Shown piece by piece: positions 1 to 4,094 of a stretch of 6,233 nt of DNA (positions are counted from its first letter, which is position 1; each line of letters opens with the position of its first letter). A program made the translations under genes and the position numbers. Below the pieces are notes generated by a model, which searched no databases, was not told the origin of the DNA, and saw only the letters and a program-made list of their open reading frames with translations. Origin of the DNA: an uncultured Roseburia sp. GTDB lineage: Bacteria > Bacillota > Clostridia > Lachnospirales > Lachnospiraceae. The stretch spans positions 1 to 6,233 of the forward strand of contig CANDFU010000113.1 of the NCBI GenBank assembly GCA_947384095.1. The letters run 5' to 3'.

Positions 1-46
1 AGATGACGAGAGGTGACTGGAGTTCAGACGTGTGCTCTTCCGATCT
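1..46 (+). other. Illumina P7/TruSeq sequencing adapter (contamination)
   Basis: Bases 13-46 are identical over 34 bases to the Illumina TruSeq read-2/index adapter (it begins GTGACTGGAG and ends CTCTTCCGATCT). Bases 1-4 (AGAT) fit the end of the P7 flow-cell primer. Bases 5-12 (GACGAGAG) sit exactly where the 8-base i7 index belongs. Genomic insert therefore starts at about base 47. The orientation, adapter followed by insert, is what short-insert read-through or an untrimmed library end gives when it is assembled at a contig terminus. Translated in the frame of the next gene, it gives the peptide GDWSSDVCSSDL, which is an adapter product and not protein. The adapter match is seen directly; reading bases 5-12 as the index is an inference from position. 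Confidence 0.98.
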
Positions 47-47
47 G

Positions 48-1523
48 TCCAGCGTGGTCGGGGCGCAGCTTGGAAGCCAGGCAATTTCATCAAGTTTAAA
101 GGCCGCCGCGATCGGCCTTGCGCTGGTAATGATTTTTATGATTATCATGTACGCGGTGCCCGGCGCTGCTGCGGCCCTTGCGCTTGCCGGATACACGGTT
201 CTTGTGATCGCGACGCTCTACCTGTTTGAAATCACGCTGACACTGCCCGGAATCGCAGGTATTATCCTGGGTATCGGTATGGCGGTTGATGCGAATGTCA
301 TTATATTTGCCCGTATCCGTGAGGAGATCGCGACCGGTAAAACGGTCAGCACGTCGATGAAGATCGGTTTTCAGAAGGCAATGTCGGCTATTCTCGACGG
401 GAATATCACGACGCTTCTGGCGGCAGTCGTCCTTATGGCGCTGGGGTCCGGCACGGTAAAAGGATTTGCTTACACGTTAATGATCGGTATTATCCTTTCC
501 ATGTTCACGGCGCTTGTAGTCACAAGGTGGATCCTGTACTCCCTGTATGCGCTGGGGCTGAAGGACGAAAAGTTTTACGGGCGCGCGAAAGAGCGGAACA
601 CAATCAATTTTCTCGGGAAGAAGAGTCTGTTCTTTGCCATTTCCATCGCTGTGATTGCGGCGGGTTTTATCGGAATGGGCGTGCACAAGGGAATCAGCGG
701 AAGTACGTTAAATTATGGCCTTGATTTTATGGGCGGTACGTCGACGACGGCTGATTTCGGGAAAGAATATACGATCGAGCAGATTGAGAGCGGGATTGTT
801 CCGAAGGTTGCGGAGATAACCGGGGACAATGACATTATGGCAAATAAGGTGGAGGGCACGACGCAGATCACAGTCAAGACGCGCACGCTCACCGTGGAAG
901 AGCGCGAGGCGCTGGAAAAGGTTCTCACGGATGATTTTGGAATCGAACAGTCCACGATCTCTTCCCAGAGCATCAGTTCCACCATCAGCGGAGAGATGCG
1001 TTCCGATGCGGTCATTGCGGTGATCGTGTCCACGATCTGTATGCTGATCTACATCTGGTTCCGGTTTAAGGATATCCGGTTTGGCGCAAGCGCGATTGTC
1101 GCCCTGATACACGACGTCCTTGTGGTGCTGGCGGTGTACGCGCTGATGCGTATTTCGGTGGGCAATACCTTTATCGCATGTATGCTCACGATCATTGGTT
1201 ATTCAGTCAACGATACCATTGTCATTTTCGACCGGATCCGTGAGAATCTGGGAAAGAGAACCGGAAAGCAGACGCCGGAGGTGCTTGCGGAGGTTGCCAA
1301 CTTAAGTCTGACACAGACGCTTTCCCGGAGCATCAACACCTCGATTACGACCTTTATCATGGTATTTATGCTGTTTGTCATGGGTGTGTCGAGTATCCGG
1401 GAGTTTGCGCTTCCGCTGATGGCTGGCCTGATCTGCGGCGCGTACTCTTCGGTCTGCATCGCAACTGAGCTTTGGTATGTGATGAAACTGCGCCTGGGGA
1501 AAAAGAAACTGCTGGAAAAGTAA
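48..1523 (+). CDS. secDF: SecDF fusion, protein translocase accessory subunit (5'-truncated)
   Basis: This is a membrane component of the Sec machinery. SecD and SecF use the proton gradient to pull preproteins out of the SecYEG channel. Residue numbers here count the frame from base 3; residues 1-15 are adapter-derived. The SecD half keeps its last five membrane segments (about 34-51, 56-75, 82-103, 131-150, 155-180), with the signature GMAVDANV and the conserved membrane Asp at 96. A linker leads into SecF: first segment about 207-228, the GLDFMGGT motif at 239-246, then five more segments, with SVNDTIVIFDRIREN carrying Asp404. The two Asp residues correspond to those known to be needed for SecD and SecF function. 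The SecD N-terminus, first membrane helix and periplasmic-type P1 domain are missing because the contig starts here, perhaps 200-250 residues judging from usual SecDF length. The gene ends with TAA just before a terminator. The true start and promoter are not in the window. Confidence 0.96.
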   Translation, partial: SSVVGAQLGSQAISSSLKAAAIGLALVMIFMIIMYAVPGAAAALALAGYTVLVIATLYLFEITLTLPGIAGIILGIGMAVDANVIIFARIREEIATGKTVSTSMKIGFQKAMSAILDGNITTLLAAVVLMALGSGTVKGFAYTLMIGIILSMFTALVVTRWILYSLYALGLKDEKFYGRAKERNTINFLGKKSLFFAISIAVIAAGFIGMGVHKGISGSTLNYGLDFMGGTSTTADFGKEYTIEQIESGIVPKVAEITGDNDIMANKVEGTTQITVKTRTLTVEEREALEKVLTDDFGIEQSTISSQSISSTISGEMRSDAVIAVIVSTICMLIYIWFRFKDIRFGASAIVALIHDVLVVLAVYALMRISVGNTFIACMLTIIGYSVNDTIVIFDRIRENLGKRTGKQTPEVLAEVANLSLTQTLSRSINTSITTFIMVFMLFVMGVSSIREFALPLMAGLICGAYSSVCIATELWYVMKLRLGKKKLLEK

Positions 1524-1535
1524 AAATGACGTAAT

Positions 1536-1580
1536 AAAAACGGCTGCCGGAACATATGGAATGTTCTGACAGCCGTTTTT
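1536..1580. terminator. Bidirectional intrinsic terminator between secDF and the SDR gene
   Basis: AAAAACGGCTG at 1536-1546 pairs perfectly with CAGCCGTTTTT at 1570-1580. Inside it, a second stem runs from CGGAACAT (1548-1555) to ATGTTCTG (1561-1568) with one G-T wobble, separated from the outer stem by a single C/A mismatch. The loop is five bases (1556-1560). A T-run follows the stem on the plus strand, and an A-run precedes it that reads as T on the minus strand, so it can stop transcription both ways. It starts 12 bases after the secDF stop and lies 29 bases past the SDR stop, as expected for convergent genes. Confidence 0.93.
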
Positions 1581-1609
1581 ATATGCCGCAGCAGAGCCAG
1601 GCGTCCGCC

Positions 1610-2353
1610 TCAGGTCCTTGCGAGCCCGTCCACGTTCAGGACGACGCCTGTGACATAGGAGGCCATATCGCTTGCAAGGAATAAAAATGCGTTTGCGACG
1701 TCTTCCGGCTCGCCGATTCTGCGCAGCGGAATATTTGCGATCAGCGGGGCGATGTGTTCCTTGGGAACCGCCTGCATCATATCGGTGTTGGTGATGCCGG
1801 GCGCCACCGCGTTGACACGGATGCCGCTGGGACCGAGCTCTCTGGCAAGAGATAAGGTCATGCCGTTTACCGCAAATTTGCTTGTCGGATAAGCGACGCC
1901 GCTCGGCTGTCCCGTAATGCTGACGATGCTGCTCGTGTTGATGATACACCCGCTGCCGCGCTCTTTCATTCCCTCGACTACGGCGCGCACGCAGTGAAAA
2001 ACGCCTGTCACGTTTAAATCCATTGTCTTTGCGAAAGCTTCCGGGGCGTAGGATGTGATCGGGTCTGATGCGGAGACGCCCGCATTGTTGGCGAGAATGT
2101 CGATCCTCCCATATTTTTTCTCCACCTGTGCAAACGCTGCCTTCACGTCGTCGTAGTCTGAGAGATCGGGGCTGATGCCTTCCACCGGCCAGTCCGGATT
2201 TTCTGCGAGCAGCGCTGCCACCGCTTTTTCTGCCGTTTCGGGCCGGGAGCCGCAGAGTACGACTGTCGCGCCGTTTTCCAGGTATTTTTTTACAATGGCA
2301 TACCCGATGCCGCGTGTCCCTCCGGTCACGATTGCGATTTTTCCTTTTAACAT
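1610..2353 (-). CDS. Short-chain dehydrogenase/reductase (classical SDR, FabG/BaiA-like)
   Basis: This is a 247-residue cytoplasmic NAD(P)-dependent oxidoreductase of the classical SDR family, of normal length and intact. The Rossmann cofactor site is TGGTRGIG (10-17). Other family marks are Asp63 for adenine-ring contact, NNAG at 89-92, Asn114, catalytic Ser142, and YPTSK with Tyr155 and Lys159, followed by PG at 185-186. Arg37 after the second strand (CGSRPE) favours NADP(H), by the family rule. The substrate cannot be read from the sequence. The closest resemblances I recall are FabG-type 3-oxoacyl reductases and BaiA-type bile acid 3-alpha-hydroxysteroid dehydrogenases. There is no fatty acid synthesis or bai gene beside it to decide. 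The start is supported by AAGGAGG (2367-2361 on the minus strand), seven bases from the ATG. It lies 75 bases downstream of the C39-like peptidase gene and ends at the shared terminator. Confidence 0.93.
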   Translation of the reverse strand: MLKGKIAIVTGGTRGIGYAIVKKYLENGATVVLCGSRPETAEKAVAALLAENPDWPVEGISPDLSDYDDVKAAFAQVEKKYGRIDILANNAGVSASDPITSYAPEAFAKTMDLNVTGVFHCVRAVVEGMKERGSGCIINTSSIVSITGQPSGVAYPTSKFAVNGMTLSLARELGPSGIRVNAVAPGITNTDMMQAVPKEHIAPLIANIPLRRIGEPEDVANAFLFLASDMASYVTGVVLNVDGLART

Positions 2354-2368
2354 GTTCCTTCCTCCTTG

Positions 2369-2419
2369 AAAAAAATTTGATTCAGATGATGCTGGAATGC
2401 AATTACTGTCTTTTGAATC
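2369..2419 (-). terminator. Weak terminator-like hairpin in the peptidase-SDR gap
   Basis: On the minus strand, GATTCA (2419-2414) can pair with TGAATC (2384-2379). The loop is 29 bases, and AAATTTTTTT runs down to base 2369, just before the SDR Shine-Dalgarno sequence. The stem is only six A/T-rich base pairs and the loop is long, so termination would be inefficient at best. It may instead be a chance repeat in an A/T-rich spacer. I see no convincing promoter in this 75-base gap, so read-through from the peptidase gene is the simplest source of SDR transcript. Confidence 0.25.
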
Positions 2420-2428
2420 TGGCGGACA

Positions 2429-3295
2429 TTACGGCGCCGTCCACGCTTCGTCGATGCCGTCCTGTTTCCAGAGATTGTTTTCTTCCGTGTAACTGTCCGC
2501 CAGAAGATACTGGTACTGGCTTGCGGTTTTTAAGGCGTCATAGACATAGCGCAGCGGGATACGGCTGCGGTTGCGCGTCGGGCTTCCCGGGTCTGACAAA
2601 AAAACCGTGTCTGTATCCGGATCGTAAAGCCAGACGTTGACGTAATGCCCTCCGGTGTTTTCCCAGTAAGTGTCGTCGTCGCCGCTGCAAACGAGCACGA
2701 CGGCGCCCCTTGCCCCGTCGATCTGGCGCCGGAACGTCTCATAGTCGCCTGGTTTGTTGGAAAGCGTGCAGTGAAAGCCGCATTTTTCCAGCGTTGTTTT
2801 CATGTCGCCCCAGCCGATCGCGCCCGTTTTCCCTGTGGGGGAATATCCGGATACCTGTCTGGCATATTCGTACATATCCCAGGGAGAACAGTCGTAGTCT
2901 GTGAGGGTGCCGTAAAGGTTTGCCATACAGCAGAGGCCGCAGCCAAAATTCCCGAAATAGCCGCCTTTTACATATTCATTGGCCCATTCGCCGGACCAGG
3001 GGCGTCTTTCTTCCCAGGATTTTGGCCCCTGCAGAAATGAAAATATGGCCTCCTGTGAGAGATAGCTTCTGTTTGCGGATGCCACGAGCTGGCCACCGTT
3101 TTTGGCGACTTCCGCCATCGGATGGATAAAGAATTCTTCGAGCACTCCCGCATAGGGTGAAACCGCGGGACTGCTTTCCTCTGCCATCACACGCCTCATC
3201 TCCTCCAGCTTCATTTTCTGCCAGCAGGAAGATCCCAGCAAAACAAGGCAGAACAGGCATAATACCGATACGGCACAAAGTTTCCGTTGTCTCAT
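2429..3295 (-). CDS. Exported C39-like cysteine peptidase, putative lipoprotein
   Basis: This 288-residue protein begins with a basic stretch (RQRK) and a hydrophobic core (about 6-21) ending LLGSSC, which fits a loose lipobox with Cys24 as the lipidated residue. A plain signal peptide or membrane anchor is the alternative. The C-terminal two thirds resemble the papain-fold C39-like family (Peptidase_C39_2 type). Cys119 lies in FGCGLCCMANLYG at the head of the core helix, His217 in GGHYVNVWLYD, and Asp235 in LSDPGS 18 residues later, giving the expected Cys-His-Asp order. Residues 25-110 match nothing I recognise; they are charged, then aromatic (W94, W100, W104). Cysteines are numerous for an exported protein (119, 122, 123, 136, 172, 176, 203). 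Whether it cleaves peptides, and which, cannot be told; some family members are not proteases. The start is supported by GAGGAGA (3310-3304), eight bases from the ATG. The SDR gene follows. Confidence 0.82.
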   Translation of the reverse strand: MRQRKLCAVSVLCLFCLVLLGSSCWQKMKLEEMRRVMAEESSPAVSPYAGVLEEFFIHPMAEVAKNGGQLVASANRSYLSQEAIFSFLQGPKSWEERRPWSGEWANEYVKGGYFGNFGCGLCCMANLYGTLTDYDCSPWDMYEYARQVSGYSPTGKTGAIGWGDMKTTLEKCGFHCTLSNKPGDYETFRRQIDGARGAVVLVCSGDDDTYWENTGGHYVNVWLYDPDTDTVFLSDPGSPTRNRSRIPLRYVYDALKTASQYQYLLADSYTEENNLWKQDGIDEAWTAP

Positions 3296-3328
3296 TGTTT
3301 GTATCTCCTCATTTTGTGATAGTACTTT

Positions 3329-3361
3329 GCCGCCGCGCAGATATGTGACGTCTGCGGCGGC
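3329..3361 (-). promoter_or_regulatory. GC-rich stem-loop in the predicted leader of the peptidase gene
   Basis: GCCGCCGCGCAGA (3329-3341) and TCTGCGGCGGC (3351-3361) are inverted repeats forming an 11-base-pair, very GC-rich stem with a two-base bulge and a nine-base loop. It lies inside the roughly 90-base leader expected from the minus-strand promoter at 3392-3420 and ends 34 bases upstream of the peptidase start codon. No T-run follows it on the minus strand, so it is not a standard attenuator. It could be an mRNA-stabilising structure, a protein-binding site, or, on the plus strand where TTCTTTT follows, a weak stop for antisense transcripts. The structure is seen; its role is unknown. 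Confidence 0.6.
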
Positions 3362-3391
3362 AGTTCTTTTCCATAGATAGCTTCTCTTACT

Positions 3392-3420
3392 ATGTTACAT
3401 TCTATCCGTATTTTGTTCAA
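3392..3420 (-). promoter_or_regulatory. Predicted sigma-A promoter for the peptidase (and SDR) genes
   Basis: On the minus strand, TTGAAC (3420-3415) and TAACAT (3397-3392) are separated by 17 bases. Each matches the -35 or -10 consensus at four of six positions. Transcription would start near 3385, leaving a leader of about 90 bases that contains the GC-rich hairpin. The score is modest and no start site has been mapped. Confidence 0.45.
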
Positions 3421-3427
3421 GTATTTC

Positions 3428-3456
3428 TTTACGGAATCTTCTTTTTTGGTTACAAT
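3428..3456 (+). promoter_or_regulatory. Predicted sigma-A promoter for the cyclophilin-tex operon
   Basis: TTTACG (3428-3433, four of six matches to the -35 box) and TACAAT (3451-3456, five of six to the -10 box) are 17 bases apart. Transcription would begin near 3463, about 40 bases before the cyclophilin start codon. Its -35 box lies only seven bases from that of the opposing minus-strand promoter, so the two are back to back. Confidence 0.6.
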
Positions 3457-3487
3457 AGGAATGATGAAAAAAGCCGGAATATACGGC

Positions 3488-3497
3488 AGGAAAGAGG
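3488..3497 (+). promoter_or_regulatory. Ribosome binding site of the cyclophilin gene
   Basis: AGGAAAGAGG ends six bases before the first of two adjacent ATG codons (3504 and 3507) and nine before the second. Either spacing would work, so the protein may begin at Met1 or Met2. The same ten bases precede tex. Confidence 0.75.
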
Positions 3498-3503
3498 TAT
3501 TCT

Positions 3504-4025
3504 ATGATGAAAAATCCAGTCATTACCATTGAGATGGAAGACGGGGGCGTGATTAAGGGGGAGCTTTATCCCGAAATTGCACCGAATACGGTAAACAATT
3601 TTATCAGCCTGATTCAGAAAGGGTTTTATAACGGTCTGATTTTTCACCGCGTGATCAAAGGCTTCATGATTCAGGGGGGCTGCCCGGAAGGGAGCGGTAT
3701 GGGAGGTCCGGGTTACTCGATCAGAGGGGAGTTTGCCCAGAACGGCTTTGCGAATGAATTAAAGCATACCGAAGGAGTTTTTTCGATGGCGCGGTCCATG
3801 CATCCGGACTCGGCGGGAAGCCAGTTTTTTATCATGCACAGGACGTCTCCGCACCTTGACGGCGCTTACGCCGCATTTGGAAAAGTGACGGAGGGGATGG
3901 AGGTTGTCAACGCGATTGCGGAGACGGCAACGGACTATTCGGACCGGCCGCTTGCTCCCCAGAAAATAAAAACCGTTGTGGTCGAGACGTTTGATACGCA
4001 TTATCCGGAGCCGGAGACATGCTGA
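3504..4025 (+). CDS. ppiB: Cyclophilin-type peptidyl-prolyl cis-trans isomerase
   Basis: This complete 173-residue cytoplasmic foldase interconverts cis and trans X-Pro peptide bonds. There is no signal peptide or membrane segment, which fits the bacterial PpiB type. Most catalytic positions of human cyclophilin A are recognisable: Arg49 (its Arg55), Phe54, Met55 and Gln57 in FHRVIKGFMIQGG, FSMAR at 93-97, and Gln107 with Phe109 in GSQFFI. LDGAYAAFGKV follows at 118-128. The position of cyclophilin A Trp121 is His117, and that of His126 is Tyr122. Loss of that Trp generally lowers cyclosporin A affinity in bacterial cyclophilins, while catalysis can persist. The protein is slightly longer than short Firmicutes PpiB, mainly through a short tail ending PEPETC. 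It has its own predicted promoter and is followed after 69 bases by tex in the same direction, so the pair is probably one transcript. The symbol is by type, not by proven orthology. Confidence 0.95.
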   Translation: MMKNPVITIEMEDGGVIKGELYPEIAPNTVNNFISLIQKGFYNGLIFHRVIKGFMIQGGCPEGSGMGGPGYSIRGEFAQNGFANELKHTEGVFSMARSMHPDSAGSQFFIMHRTSPHLDGAYAAFGKVTEGMEVVNAIAETATDYSDRPLAPQKIKTVVVETFDTHYPEPETC

Positions 4026-4077
4026 GATTATCCCTGCATGCCGTAAGGCGGCTGTCTTCCACTTGAGATACCGAAAA

Positions 4078-4087
4078 AGGAAAGAGG
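4078..4087 (+). promoter_or_regulatory. Ribosome binding site of tex
   Basis: AGGAAAGAGG ends seven bases before the ATG at 4095 and fixes that start, which gives the standard Tex N-terminus MDIIAKLSDELG. It repeats the ten-base element found before the cyclophilin gene. Confidence 0.8.
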
Positions 4088-4094
4088 ATAGAAA

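Noticed and set aside
708..1112. Overlapping minus-strand open frames within secDF
   Set aside because: They are antisense to conserved SecF coding sequence with intact motifs, have no supporting start signals and resemble no known protein.
1302..1949. Minus-strand open frame of 215 codons spanning the end of secDF, the terminator and part of the SDR gene
   Set aside because: It overlaps the SDR gene in another frame, crosses a strong terminator and is antisense to the SecF C-terminus. The product is rich in Arg, His and Gln with no family resemblance.
3473..3487. Small inverted repeat GCCG...CGGC in the cyclophilin leader
   Set aside because: Only four base pairs with a seven-base loop; this is likely by chance in a leader of this length.
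3461..3532. Short upstream open frame (MMKKAGIYGRKEV...) overlapping the cyclophilin start
   Set aside because: Its ATG lies at or just before the predicted transcription start, so it would lack a ribosome binding site, and it runs out of frame into the cyclophilin gene. A regulatory leader peptide is not supported.
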